Part shown: in pieces, positions 14,976 through 23,275 of the stretch
Layout: the number at the start of each line of letters is the position of its first letter
Numbering within the stretch: position 1 is the first letter of the stretch
IMG/VR virus record: IMGVR_UViG_3300034102_001960
Location: 1 to 44,390 of that record
Length of the DNA: 44,390 nt
Strand: one strand, 5' to 3'
Origin: a virus
The notes under the pieces: model-generated
What the model saw: only the letters and a program-made list of their open reading frames with translations
Database searches by the model: none
Told to the model about the DNA's origin: nothing
Program-made: the position numbers and the translations under genes

Positions 14976-17039
14976 ATGAGTGAAGAAAAATGTCCCGTAA
15001 CTGGACATTCATCAAAGCCAGAAGCAACAACAAATGAATACTGGTGGCCCAATAGATTAAATTTATCAGGATTAAGAAAACATTCAGAAAAGTCTAACCC
15101 AATGTCGACAGATTTTGATTATGCTAAAGAATTTGAAAGCCTAGATCTTGATGAAGTTAAGGATGACATTAATAATCTTTTAACTACATCGCAAGATTGG
15201 TGGCCAGCAGACTATGGCAATTACGGACCATTTTTTATTCGCATGGCTTGGCACTCAGCAGGAACCTACAGAACATCAGATGGACGTGGTGGTTCTGGAG
15301 AAGGCTTGCATAGATTTGCACCACAAAATTCGTGGCCAGATAATGGTAACTTAGATAAAGCTCGCCGTTTACTATGGCCTATCAAGCAAAAGTATGGCAA
15401 AAAGATTTCTTGGGCAGACTTAATGATACTTGCAGGTAACGTTTCTCTTGAAAACATGGGCTTCAATACATTTGGTTTCGCTGGCGGACGTGAAGATGTT
15501 TGGGAATCAGATGATACATACTGGGGTAATGAAAAAGAATGGTTAGCAGACAATAGATATAGCGGTGATCGTGAACTAGAAAACCCATTGGCTGCTGTTC
15601 AAATGGGATTAATTTATGTTAACCCCGAAGGCCCTAACGGTAATCCAGACCCAATTCTTTCTGCAAGAGACATTCGTGAAACGTTTGCTCGTATGGCAAT
15701 GAATGACGAAGAGACTGTTGCGCTAATTGCAGGTGGACATGCATTTGGTAAAGCACACGGAGCTGGTAATCCAGCTAATGTTGGCCCAAACCCAGAGCAG
15801 GCACCGATAGAAGAAATGGGACTTGGATGGAAGAACTCATTCGGTAAAGGCAACGCAGAAGATACAATCACGAGTGGTATAGAGGGCGCATGGAGCCCAA
15901 CACCAACTCGATGGGATAACTCATATCTTGAGTTATTGTTTACATATGATTGGAAACAAACAAAAAGTCCTGCTGGTGCAACACAATGGATTCCTACAAA
16001 TGAATCTGCTGCTAATTTAGTTCCAGACGCACATCTAGATGGTAAATTTCATGCACCTATGATGACTACAGCAGACCTAGCATTAAAATTTGATCCAGAG
16101 TATAACAAGATATCTATTAGATTTCTTAAAGACTTTGAATACTTCTCGGATGTATTTGCTCGTGCATGGTTTAAATTAACTCATAGAGATATGGGTCCAG
16201 TTTCAAGATATCTTGGCAAAGAAGTTCCTTCAGAAATATTAATATGGCAAGACCCAGTTCCATTAGTAAAAAGAAAAACAATTTCTGATAAAAATATTAA
16301 AAAGATAAAGAAACAAATATTAGATTCAGGATTATCTATTTCAGATCTAGTAAATACTGCATGGGCCTCTGCTTCTACGTTTAGAAAAACAGATAAAAGA
16401 GGCGGAGCAAATGGTGCGAGAATTCGATTACAACCACAGATATCTTGGGATGTAAATGATACTGCCACAATTAGTAAAGTACTTGCAGTATTGGAATCTA
16501 TTAAAACAGAAATGTCTATGGCAGACTTAATTGTGCTTGGAGGATGTGCTGCTATTGAAAAATCAGCAGAGCAAGCGGGGATTAAGTTATCTGTTCCATT
16601 TACACAGGGTAGAACAGATGCATCTCAAGATCAGACAGACGTTGATTCATTTTCAGTACTTGAGCCACAATTTGATGGCTTCCGTAACTACATTAATTGG
16701 AGAGTTACTGCCCCAGAAGAAGTATTATTAGTAGAAAAAGCCAACCTATTAAACCTAAATCCAGTAGAGCTTGTATTACTACTATCTGGAATTAGAATGC
16801 TAAATAAAAATAACTTAGACAACACCTATTTAGCTAAGTTGCTTTCTTACACTAATGCTAGTGAGGCAACTAACGTCCCCCGCATTGATCTTATTATTGC
16901 GTCTAACTCAGAGCTACGTGCAATTGCAGAAGTATATGCGTCAAATGATGCAAGAGATAAGTTCTTCTTAGACTTTGCTAATGCATGGTCAAAGGTTATG
17001 GATCTTGATAGATTTGATATAAAGAAAGGGAAAAAGTGA
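14976..17039 (+). CDS. katG: catalase-peroxidase KatG
   Basis: 687 residues, full two-domain layout. Distal site Arg89, Trp92, His93 ([12 protein letters not shown]); covalent-adduct partners Trp92, Tyr214 ([10 protein letters not shown]) and Met240 (ARMAMND); proximal heme ligand His255 ([11 protein letters not shown]). All residues needed for both catalase and peroxidase activity are present. It ends in the normal [12 protein letters not shown]. It is about 40 residues short because a loop before [14 protein letters not shown] is missing. A complete katG is rare in phages. Position behind tRNA-Asn suggests acquisition at a tRNA. Likely role: removing H2O2 during infection. Confidence 0.97.
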   Translation: MSEEKCPVTGHSSKPEATTNEYWWPNRLNLSGLRKHSEKSNPMSTDFDYAKEFESLDLDEVKDDINNLLTTSQDWWPADYGNYGPFFIRMAWHSAGTYRTSDGRGGSGEGLHRFAPQNSWPDNGNLDKARRLLWPIKQKYGKKISWADLMILAGNVSLENMGFNTFGFAGGREDVWESDDTYWGNEKEWLADNRYSGDRELENPLAAVQMGLIYVNPEGPNGNPDPILSARDIRETFARMAMNDEETVALIAGGHAFGKAHGAGNPANVGPNPEQAPIEEMGLGWKNSFGKGNAEDTITSGIEGAWSPTPTRWDNSYLELLFTYDWKQTKSPAGATQWIPTNESAANLVPDAHLDGKFHAPMMTTADLALKFDPEYNKISIRFLKDFEYFSDVFARAWFKLTHRDMGPVSRYLGKEVPSEILIWQDPVPLVKRKTISDKNIKKIKKQILDSGLSISDLVNTAWASASTFRKTDKRGGANGARIRLQPQISWDVNDTATISKVLAVLESIKTEMSMADLIVLGGCAAIEKSAEQAGIKLSVPFTQGRTDASQDQTDVDSFSVLEPQFDGFRNYINWRVTAPEEVLLVEKANLLNLNPVELVLLLSGIRMLNKNNLDNTYLAKLLSYTNASEATNVPRIDLIIASNSELRAIAEVYASNDARDKFFLDFANAWSKVMDLDRFDIKKGKK

Positions 17040-17152
17040 GAACATCCTTCTTTTATTTATTGCATTCCTCAGCAATTGCTCTATTAATGCTAGGGTCATA
17101 TGGCCTAGGATTTAAGCAGGCTAATAGTAAGTTAAAATCAAAGATTAAATAA
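17036..17152 (+). CDS. single-helix membrane microprotein
   Basis: 38 residues from GTG 17036, overlapping the katG stop by 4 bases, with AAAGGG upstream. One hydrophobic helix ([20 protein letters not shown]) and a Lys-rich tail. Function unknown. Confidence 0.55.
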   Translation: MRTSFFYLLHSSAIALLMLGSYGLGFKQANSKLKSKIK

Positions 17153-17204
17153 CTTTGTAGCTGCAATAGGTCCTAGGCATGACTATAAACTGCCCCCACA
17201 CTTA

Positions 17205-17233
17205 TTGACTAAACCTGTCAGAAATGAGATAAT
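17205..17233 (+). promoter_or_regulatory. promoter of the HAD gene (leaderless)
   Basis: TTGACT at 17205-17210 and GATAAT at 17228-17233, spacer 17. The -10 ends seven bases before ATG 17241. The spacer contains ACCTGTCA, a half-site of the palindromic operators at 22665 and 24421. Confidence 0.7.
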
Positions 17234-17240
17234 GTATTAT

Positions 17241-17708
17241 ATGATAAAAAGACCAGCCTGGATATTTGATGTTGATGGAACGCTTGTAAACGTAGACCCA
17301 ATATTAAGTATAATATTAAATCAGGATAGATCAACTGATTCTTTTAAAAGAAATTACGATGAATTTCATAAAGAGTCTATTAATTGTGAGCCACATAAAG
17401 ATGTTGTTAATATGTTATTGGAAGCCCGTAAAGATTTTGATATAATTATAGTAACCGCCAGAAAAGAAAAGTATAGAAACTTGACTTCTAGGTGGCTAAA
17501 AAATAACAATTTGACACACGATGCTTTATTTATGAGGCAAAACGAGGACTACAGAGAAGATTACGCAGTAAAAAAAGATATTTTAGAGTATGTAAATGTA
17601 TATTGGGATGTAAAGCATGCAGTAGACGATAACCCAAGTATAATTGAATTATGGAAAGAAAATGGAATAGAAACAACTAAAATAGGAACATGGGACGGAA
17701 TTAAATAA
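17241..17708 (+). CDS. HAD-family phosphatase (polynucleotide kinase 3'-phosphatase-like)
   Basis: 155 residues from ATG 17241, set by the promoter. Motif I FDVDGT (Asp10, Asp12), motif II IVTAR, motif III Lys near AVKKDIL, motif IV VDDNPSI. The short cap-less form resembles the C-terminal phosphatase domain of T4 Pnk. It could dephosphorylate nucleotides or 3' ends. Stop overlaps the next start (TAATG). Confidence 0.82.
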   Translation: MIKRPAWIFDVDGTLVNVDPILSIILNQDRSTDSFKRNYDEFHKESINCEPHKDVVNMLLEARKDFDIIIVTARKEKYRNLTSRWLKNNNLTHDALFMRQNEDYREDYAVKKDILEYVNVYWDVKHAVDDNPSIIELWKENGIETTKIGTWDGIK

Positions 17709-18265
17709 TGATATCTAATCGTTCTGATAGAATAATGGTGTGGGGAAATGTTTCTAAAGATTTGCCTAAATTAAAAGAAGATATACTTGGCGAATATAAT
17801 AAGAGAAAAGATTTGTTAATTGAGCATCACACTGGCTACAGGATGGTAATGGACAAAACTATGCCATCTAACAATAAATTAGATGAAGACTTTGCGCCGT
17901 GCCTAGAAGAATATGTTAAAGAGTATGGATTAGACCCTGAAGAAAAATATGGGTTCTCAGATTGGATTCTAATTGGCTGGACTGTTCCAGAAAGAGGAAT
18001 GCCACTACACAATGATCATATAGCAGATGTATCATTAACTGGTATAGAATTTGAGCAACCATTTTTAACAGCTATATTTTATTTGTCTCATGAATGTGAA
18101 GGCGGAAATTTAGAATTTCCAGATTCTAACTTTCTTTTAGAGCCAAAAAGCGGAGACCTAATTATTTTTCCGTCTGAGTCAAATCACGAGGTTTTAAATT
18201 ATATTAGTGGAGAAAGAATAGTTATTCAAAAGTTTGTTTTTAAAGAAAAGGGCAGTAGCAAATGA
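17708..18265 (+). CDS. Fe(II)/2-oxoglutarate oxygenase 1
   Basis: 185 residues, double-stranded beta-helix pattern. Iron ligands His101 and Asp103 (LHNDH) and His160 (SNHEV); Arg170 (SGERIVIQKF) for 2-oxoglutarate; the GGNLEFPD and KSGDLIIFPS strands are typical. Lies between a HAD phosphatase and a dNMP kinase, all with overlapping ends, which hints at nucleotide chemistry. Substrate unknown. Confidence 0.82.
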   Translation: MISNRSDRIMVWGNVSKDLPKLKEDILGEYNKRKDLLIEHHTGYRMVMDKTMPSNNKLDEDFAPCLEEYVKEYGLDPEEKYGFSDWILIGWTVPERGMPLHNDHIADVSLTGIEFEQPFLTAIFYLSHECEGGNLEFPDSNFLLEPKSGDLIIFPSESNHEVLNYISGERIVIQKFVFKEKGSSK

Positions 18266-18807
18266 TAATTGGTTTATCTGGTTATGCTAGGTCTGGCAAA
18301 GATACTGCTGCTGACCGTTTAGTTAACAATCACGGATTTGTTCGCTATTCTTTTGCTGCACCTATGAAAGAAGCAATGTATATATTGAATCCAATTGTTG
18401 GTTTAGACGGCATAGGCCCTTTCAAATACAAAAATTTAGTAGACACATACGGATTAGACAAAGCAAAAGAGTCTTATCCTGAAATACGTAGATTGCTTCA
18501 AGTGTTTGGAACAGAAGTCGGAAGAGATATGTTTGGAGCAAATTTTTGGGTAGATCTTGCATTAAATAAAATTGATGTAGATAAGGCCGTTATTAGTGAT
18601 GTACGTTTTAAAAATGAAGCAGACGCTATTAAAAAATCTGGCGGACAGGTGTGGAGAATTAATAGACATGGAATTGGTCCAGTCACAAATCATTCATCAG
18701 AAATTGACTTAGATGATTATGGCTTTGATCACATAATTGATAACGACTATAGCGTATCAGATTTAAATAATATGGTGGATATGCTTTTAGGCAAAAATAA
18801 TGATTAA
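18262..18807 (+). CDS. deoxynucleoside monophosphate kinase
   Basis: 181 residues. P-loop GYARSGKDT (residues 7-15), then RYSFAAPMKEAM, LLQVFGTEVGRDMFGANFWV and the VISDVRFKNEADAI strand-helix, the signature of phage-type dNMP kinases (T4 gp1-like). Phosphorylates dNMPs to dNDPs for phage DNA synthesis. ATGA overlap with the oxygenase gene. Confidence 0.88.
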   Translation: MIIGLSGYARSGKDTAADRLVNNHGFVRYSFAAPMKEAMYILNPIVGLDGIGPFKYKNLVDTYGLDKAKESYPEIRRLLQVFGTEVGRDMFGANFWVDLALNKIDVDKAVISDVRFKNEADAIKKSGGQVWRINRHGIGPVTNHSSEIDLDDYGFDHIIDNDYSVSDLNNMVDMLLGKNND

Positions 18808-18925
18808 AAAAATAATTTGTTTAATTAAAGGTCATATTTTAATTAAAGCTGGCGCATGCCCATTTACTGGTAAATCCTATGACACATGTAATAGGTGCGC
18901 TAAGCTAATTGAAGTAACCCTTTAA
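18800..18925 (+). CDS. DUF1660-like zinc microprotein
   Basis: 41 residues (MIKKIICLIKGHILIK...PFTGKSYDTCNRCAK). The C-x4-H, PFTGKxYxxCxRC arrangement resembles DUF1660 prophage proteins. Overlaps the kinase stop by 8 bases. Confidence 0.65.
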   Translation: MIKKIICLIKGHILIKAGACPFTGKSYDTCNRCAKLIEVTL

Positions 18926-18936
18926 TCTGGTATAAT
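18909..18936 (+). promoter_or_regulatory. leaderless promoter
   Basis: TTGAAG (18909-18914) and TATAAT (18931-18936), spacer 16; the -10 ends six bases before ATG 18943. Confidence 0.65.
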
Positions 18937-18942
18937 ATATAT

Positions 18943-19068
18943 ATGAACAACAACATACCTCCATGCTTTTATTGTCCACAAGACAGTAAATATTCAGAAC
19001 CAGAACCAAAAACTGGTAAGCCTATAGACGTGTGTGATAAGCATTTCCATTTAAAGTACATGGGATAA
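18943..19068 (+). CDS. zinc-binding microprotein
   Basis: 41 residues: CFYC near the start and CDKHFH near the end give a CCCH/H-type zinc site. Leaderless. Confidence 0.65.
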   Translation: MNNNIPPCFYCPQDSKYSEPEPKTGKPIDVCDKHFHLKYMG

Positions 19069-19069
19069 A

Positions 19070-19306
19070 ATGGCTTACAGCAGGTTCTTTGACAGCGATA
19101 TATACATATATTCGCATGTAGAGGGTTATGTTTATTGTGCAGCCTGCTTGTTGTCTGAGGATTCTGAGATAATAAAAGACGACGAGCATTTATTTATACA
19201 CATAGAGGATCATTTAAAGGCGGGACATAGTATACCAGACATGCTTTATTATGAAATTATAATGGATTCAGATAGATACACCCTTGACAAATACCTTACA
19301 AAATAG
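19070..19306 (+). CDS. zinc-finger-like small protein
   Basis: 78 residues. CAAC followed by HIEDHLKAGH resembles a C2H2 or HNH-like zinc finger. Begins two bases after the preceding stop. The promoter of the GPx gene overlaps its end. Function unknown. Confidence 0.68.
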   Translation: MAYSRFFDSDIYIYSHVEGYVYCAACLLSEDSEIIKDDEHLFIHIEDHLKAGHSIPDMLYYEIIMDSDRYTLDKYLTK

Positions 19307-19312
19307 TATTAT
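19284..19312 (+). promoter_or_regulatory. promoter of the glutathione-peroxidase-like gene
   Basis: TTGACA (19284-19289) and TATTAT (19307-19312), spacer 17, followed by a leader of about 35 bases with an AAAGGA ribosome binding site before ATG 19354. Confidence 0.7.
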
Positions 19313-19353
19313 TAATACATAAAGCGATTCTGCTTTTACCTGAAAGGATTAAC

Positions 19354-19812
19354 ATGTCAGCATTTGATTATAGCTTTACAGATAACAATGGTAATGAAAT
19401 AGATTTAGGACAGTTTAAGGGAAAGTTATTGCTTCTTGTTAATGTTGCTAGCCGATGTGGAATGACACCTCAATACGAGGGGCTTCAAGCACTGCACAAG
19501 AAATATGCAGACAAGGGTTTGGTTTTAATCGGATTCCCATGTAATCAGTTTGGCGGACAAGAACCAGGATCAGACGAAGACATTAAAGAATTTTGTAGCA
19601 CAACATACGGGGTAGATTTTTTGATGTCTACAAAAATTGATGTTAATGGCCCAGATGCACACCCGCTATTTAAATATTTAGTCTCGCAGGCAGATTTTGA
19701 TGAAGTGCCATGGAACTTTACTAAGTTTCTTATTGATGATCAATTTAGATCTATGGGGCCACAAACAACTCCAGAACAAATTGATGGATTTATAGAAAAT
19801 ATTTTATCTTAA
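19354..19812 (+). CDS. glutathione peroxidase family (probably thioredoxin-dependent)
   Basis: 152 residues, normal length. Peroxidatic Cys35 in VNVASRCGMT, a second Cys63 with Gln65 in GFPCNQFGGQEPG, and the WNFTKF motif that completes the catalytic tetrad. It is the Cys version, as in bacterial BsaA/BtuE-type enzymes, which usually take electrons from thioredoxin. With KatG and the phage thioredoxin it forms a peroxide-removal set. Confidence 0.92.
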   Translation: MSAFDYSFTDNNGNEIDLGQFKGKLLLLVNVASRCGMTPQYEGLQALHKKYADKGLVLIGFPCNQFGGQEPGSDEDIKEFCSTTYGVDFLMSTKIDVNGPDAHPLFKYLVSQADFDEVPWNFTKFLIDDQFRSMGPQTTPEQIDGFIENILS

Positions 19813-19815
19813 ATA

Positions 19816-20064
19816 ATGATTAAAACTTTAGTAGAAAAATACCTTATGCGTCCTAGGCGCCTTAGAGAAGCAATTTCGGAAATAGTCAAGGAAAATGAAG
19901 AGCCAACTAATTTAACTTGGTCTGAGGGCGACACTTGGTATGGATGGACGTACAATCCAGAAAAGAAACGCTACTATTTTGACGATATTGGCAACAAATC
20001 TCTCATGGGTTTATGGGAAGATCAATGGTTGAGGGAATCTGATAATTTAGAAAATAAGCTTTAA
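19816..20064 (+). CDS. hypothetical protein with WW-like motif
   Basis: 82 residues. DTWYGWTYNPEKKRYYFDDIGNKSLMGLWEDQW has the W/Y-YY-spacing of a WW-type beta sheet. Begins three bases after the GPx stop. Function unknown. Confidence 0.65.
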   Translation: MIKTLVEKYLMRPRRLREAISEIVKENEEPTNLTWSEGDTWYGWTYNPEKKRYYFDDIGNKSLMGLWEDQWLRESDNLENKL

Positions 20065-20077
20065 ATTAACAAAATGA

Positions 20078-20083
20078 TATAAT
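20078..20083 (+). promoter_or_regulatory. leaderless promoter -10
   Basis: TATAAT ends six bases before ATG 20090. No good -35 is seen. Confidence 0.5.
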
Positions 20084-20089
20084 ATAGGT

Positions 20090-20830
20090 ATGAATAAATA
20101 TAATTCTGTAAATAAGCTAAACGAAAGCATATGGGCTTATGAGGGCATAGATGTAGATGATTTATTAAAGCAATTAATAAATGCTAATGGAGAGTGGATT
20201 TCTTATACGGAAGGTCATAATGTAAAAGGAGATACACTATACATATTTCCAGAGCCAAGTAACTTAAATGTATATAATAAAGTTTTAGATATATATAATA
20301 ACTGTCTTAGCGACTATCTTATAAAAAATAACCTAAGCATTCCTTTAGAAAACCTAGATATTTCTCTTGTAGAACCAAAAATTGATGGCGAATACATGTC
20401 CTATGACAAAAAAGCAAATATCTTGTTTAGAAAATATAAACCTGGTACAACAATGCCATATCATGAAGATTCTGTTCACAGGGCATATGGCGGAGGATTT
20501 ACTGTTATTTTATATTTAAATGATAATTACATTGGTGGAGAATTATTTTTTAAAGATCAAGATATTAAATTTACTCCCACCAAAGGATCTCTTCTAATAT
20601 TTCCTGGAAACGAACATCACGAAATACTTTTGCTTGAAGATGGCGAAAGATATATGATATCTGGTTATTTTTTTAAAAATAAAAGGCCAGATGCTTTGTC
20701 TGTTGCAAAGAACGGGTATGGGTCTGATGGCTCAAAGTTTTGGTTAAACCCAGCTTACCTTCCAGGCAATTTAGGTAACATAAAGCATGGAGTAGAAAAT
20801 AATTACAAGAACCCATTAGATGTGGCCTAA
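20090..20830 (+). CDS. Fe(II)/2-oxoglutarate oxygenase 2 (prolyl-hydroxylase-like)
   Basis: 246 residues. His125 and Asp127 (MPYHEDSVH), a GGELFF strand, a distal His at 176 or 177 (GNEHHEI) and Arg187 (DGERYMISGYFF). The spacing fits the P4Hc/PKHD type. The N-terminal 90 residues are a helical region of unknown role. Substrate unknown. Confidence 0.82.
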   Translation: MNKYNSVNKLNESIWAYEGIDVDDLLKQLINANGEWISYTEGHNVKGDTLYIFPEPSNLNVYNKVLDIYNNCLSDYLIKNNLSIPLENLDISLVEPKIDGEYMSYDKKANILFRKYKPGTTMPYHEDSVHRAYGGGFTVILYLNDNYIGGELFFKDQDIKFTPTKGSLLIFPGNEHHEILLLEDGERYMISGYFFKNKRPDALSVAKNGYGSDGSKFWLNPAYLPGNLGNIKHGVENNYKNPLDVA

Positions 20831-20996
20831 AAATGTAAGCGCATATTGTATTATATGCAAAAAGAATGTGGTCGGAAAGATAAATGAAATAGTAGTCCTA
20901 GAATTAGGCAAATGGCTTCATATAGGAGAATGCCCTGACTGTTGCTATCAGATAAAAAGAATCATAAGAACAGAAAATAAAGGAATGGTATACTAA
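20820..20996 (+). CDS. zinc-ribbon microprotein
   Basis: 58 residues, overlapping the oxygenase stop by 11 bases. CIIC near residue 10 and CPDCC near residue 38 form a four-Cys ribbon. Function unknown. Confidence 0.68.
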   Translation: MWPKNVSAYCIICKKNVVGKINEIVVLELGKWLHIGECPDCCYQIKRIIRTENKGMVY

Positions 20997-21000
20997 GACT

Positions 21001-21291
21001 ATGGAACTAAATAAAATTGTAGAAGACATCAAGGATATGCTACAAGATAGCTTGTTAAAATCAATAGACCCTAAATCAGAAGATCTTACAGATGAAGAAA
21101 TATCAAAGTCTTACGAATCAGATAACGAAGAAGAAGACAACTGGGATAACATAGAGAAAGCTTGCTGGAGAGGCTACAAGCAGGTGGGAATGAAGGATAA
21201 GAACGGCAAGAGGGTTCCTAATTGCGTACCAGTAAAAAAGTCTCTATTCGGCACAGAAGGCCCTCAAACACTAATCCCTAGGAACTCTTAA
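21001..21291 (+). CDS. small acidic phage protein with GYKQVGMK...VPNCVP motif
   Basis: 96 residues. An acidic first half is followed by CWRGYKQVGMKDKNGKRVPNCVPV, a motif I recognise from many large tailed phages, often at the end of structural or prohead proteins. Function unknown. Confidence 0.68.
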   Translation: MELNKIVEDIKDMLQDSLLKSIDPKSEDLTDEEISKSYESDNEEEDNWDNIEKACWRGYKQVGMKDKNGKRVPNCVPVKKSLFGTEGPQTLIPRNS

Positions 21292-21383
21292 TGGGAATAC
21301 TAGATAACCTTGAAGCCTACATAGACTTAGATCTATTAGGCAATCTTGATATGAAAGAAGATATAGATAAGGAAGACTTATAA
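21291..21383 (+). CDS. acidic microprotein
   Basis: 30 residues, mostly Asp/Leu/Glu. TAATG overlap with the previous stop and with the next small ORF. Confidence 0.45.
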   Translation: MGILDNLEAYIDLDLLGNLDMKEDIDKEDL

Positions 21384-21421
21384 TGATAAAAATAAAAGAT
21401 TTATTATGGAGACATATATGA
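21383..21421 (+). CDS. 12-residue coupling ORF
   Basis: MIKIKDLLWRHI. Overlaps the preceding stop (TAATG) and the sulfotransferase start (ATGA). It may only carry ribosomes to the next gene. Confidence 0.3.
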   Translation: MIKIKDLLWRHI

Positions 21422-21996
21422 AAATACTTTGTGTAGGTTTAGGTAGAAATGGAACACAATCTTTTAATCAATTTATGCAGGGACTTGGGTTTAGCACAAC
21501 ACATTTTTATGATTTTAAAAAAGTAAAACCTGGTTCATTTGAAGAAAATTCTTATGGGATAGAAGAACATTTTAATTCCTTGCCAGAAACAGACGTGTAT
21601 TCAGATATACCAACTTGTTTAATATTTGATAAATTGTATGAAAGATTTCCCGAAGCAAAATATATTAATATAACTAGGCCTGCTAAAGAATGGATTTTAT
21701 CAATGCAAAAAATAAGTGGCAAGTGGGCTCATTCACACGATCCTTATATTTTTGAGGAAGCATATTGCAATTTTTATTTAAATACTGGAAAAACAAAAAT
21801 TCAAGATTTAACAGAAAATGAGCTTTTAACAATAAGAGAAATACATTTAAATAAAGTAAATGCTTTTTTTAAAGACAAAAAAAACTATTTAGAGGTCGAG
21901 CTTACTGATCCAGAAATCAGCAGCAAAATATGTAAATTTATTAATATTAGTTCTGATATAGAGTTTCCATCTGAAGATATATATAGATTACAATAA
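21418..21996 (+). CDS. sulfotransferase-family protein
   Basis: 192 residues from ATG 21418, with GGAGA at 21408-21412; an alternative ATG at 21406 overlaps the ribosome binding site. The PAPS-type P-loop GLGRNGTQSF is at residues 7-16 and the FPEAKYINITRPAKEWILSM segment matches the 3'-phosphate-binding strand of the Sulfotransfer_4 type. Acceptor unknown. Coupled by TAATG to the next oxygenase. Confidence 0.75.
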   Translation: MKILCVGLGRNGTQSFNQFMQGLGFSTTHFYDFKKVKPGSFEENSYGIEEHFNSLPETDVYSDIPTCLIFDKLYERFPEAKYINITRPAKEWILSMQKISGKWAHSHDPYIFEEAYCNFYLNTGKTKIQDLTENELLTIREIHLNKVNAFFKDKKNYLEVELTDPEISSKICKFINISSDIEFPSEDIYRLQ

Positions 21997-22619
21997 TGCA
22001 TATAATTAATGAAATAAAAGATTATGGTCTTTATCTGGGTAATTGTATATCTCAAGAAGACATCGACTATATACTAGATCTTTCTAAGTCAGAGGAATTA
22101 AAACAGGGCTCCAGCAGGCTTGGCTCTCACGTTGTAATATCATATGAAGCAGATCCACACTACAAAGCTTTAGAGATATCTAATCAAATATTTGCAAAAA
22201 TTCACCCAGTCATGATCAAGGCAATGGAAGTATATTGTAAGCATTTTGGAATAGATATGGATAAATATGCCATGATGGACAAACCGACATATTGGATTAA
22301 AACATACGATCTTGGTGCAAATATTGGAAACCATTCTGATTCTTGGGAATCGGAAGATGGGAAAACTATGGTGCCAGAAATAAGTATTGTTCTTTATCTG
22401 TCTACAGACTTTGAAGGCGGAGAGCTAGTTTTTATTGATAAAGATTCATTTTTTGAAATTTCTGAAGACACAGGATTCATCAACAGTGAAAATGAAAAGG
22501 ACATTACAATAAAGCCTTCATCTGGTAATATAGCCATATTTGATTCACATGTAATTCATAGAGTCAATGAGGTTTTGGCTGGAACCAGAATATCTACAGA
22601 CATTACATACATGAAGTAA
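21996..22619 (+). CDS. Fe(II)/2-oxoglutarate oxygenase 3
   Basis: 207 residues. His113 and Asp115 (GNHSDSW), FEGGELVFID strand, distal His185 or His188 (DSHVIHRV), Arg198 (GTRISTDITYM). Complete ligand set. Coupled to the sulfotransferase, so the two may act on one substrate. Confidence 0.82.
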   Translation: MHIINEIKDYGLYLGNCISQEDIDYILDLSKSEELKQGSSRLGSHVVISYEADPHYKALEISNQIFAKIHPVMIKAMEVYCKHFGIDMDKYAMMDKPTYWIKTYDLGANIGNHSDSWESEDGKTMVPEISIVLYLSTDFEGGELVFIDKDSFFEISEDTGFINSENEKDITIKPSSGNIAIFDSHVIHRVNEVLAGTRISTDITYMK

Positions 22620-22663
22620 TATAAACTAAATTTAGTGCAAAAAAGTGCGGCGGTAGATAGGTC

Positions 22664-22692
22664 TTGACAGTACCTGTCATATATACTATAAT
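22664..22692 (+). promoter_or_regulatory. promoter with palindromic operator
   Basis: TTGACA (22664-22669) and TATAAT (22687-22692), spacer 17, -10 six bases before ATG 22699. The perfect inverted repeat TGACAG-TAC-CTGTCA (22665-22679) covers the -35, an ideal repressor site. Confidence 0.8.
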
Positions 22693-22698
22693 GTAAGT

Positions 22699-22884
22699 AT
22701 GAATGATCATTTATTCCAATTAGACCTGGATGGGCAAGTAACTTGCTCTAATTGTCATTGCATGAACAATGAACAAGATATTTCAGGTTCCTATAATGGT
22801 AGTAGAGCGGTTTCCGAAACCGATAATAAAGGTCCGATTCCTTTACCTGAAGCCCTATTCGAGAACCAGAGAGATTTTGAATAA
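22699..22884 (+). CDS. Cys-rich microprotein
   Basis: 61 residues; CSNCHC near residue 16, polar tail. Leaderless and under the palindromic operator. Function unknown. Confidence 0.62.
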   Translation: MNDHLFQLDLDGQVTCSNCHCMNNEQDISGSYNGSRAVSETDNKGPIPLPEALFENQRDFE

Positions 22885-23126
22885 TGAGTAAAGATAGAAA
22901 GTTTCCAACCTCACACCAACTTAACAAGTGGGAAAGAGAAATGAAGGCAGCTGGCTTATGGCCAGAAAAGATTCAAACCGTTAACTTTAAAAATCCTAAG
23001 ATAAAGCCTAGGAAAATGGGGGCAGTTGCAAATTCCGCCTCAGTTAAACCCATTACAAAAAGCCAGGGTCGGCAGGTTAAAGATATCGTAGCAGGAAAAA
23101 AAAGATTTTGGACTAATGCAGAATAA
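22884..23126 (+). CDS. small basic protein
   Basis: 80 residues, very basic (KNPKIKPRKMGAVANSAS...KKRFWTNAE). TAATG coupling on both sides. Possible nucleic-acid binder; no family recognised. Confidence 0.65.
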   Translation: MSKDRKFPTSHQLNKWEREMKAAGLWPEKIQTVNFKNPKIKPRKMGAVANSASVKPITKSQGRQVKDIVAGKKRFWTNAE

Positions 23127-23275
23127 TGATGTGTTCAAATAAAGATAATATAACTAATACCCTACCTGATTTAAATCAATCTGGCTATGGTTATGATGAA
23201 CTAAAAGATTTTGATATGGGCTACAGGGGTGGCTCAAGAAGTAGAATAATTCCATTTAGGGGACCAATTAGATGA
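23126..23275 (+). CDS. hypothetical microprotein
   Basis: 49 residues: MMCSNKDNIT..., Asp/Tyr/Gly-rich middle, basic end (GGSRSRIIPFRGPIR). Overlaps the SpeD start by 4 bases. Confidence 0.6.
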   Translation: MMCSNKDNITNTLPDLNQSGYGYDELKDFDMGYRGGSRSRIIPFRGPIR

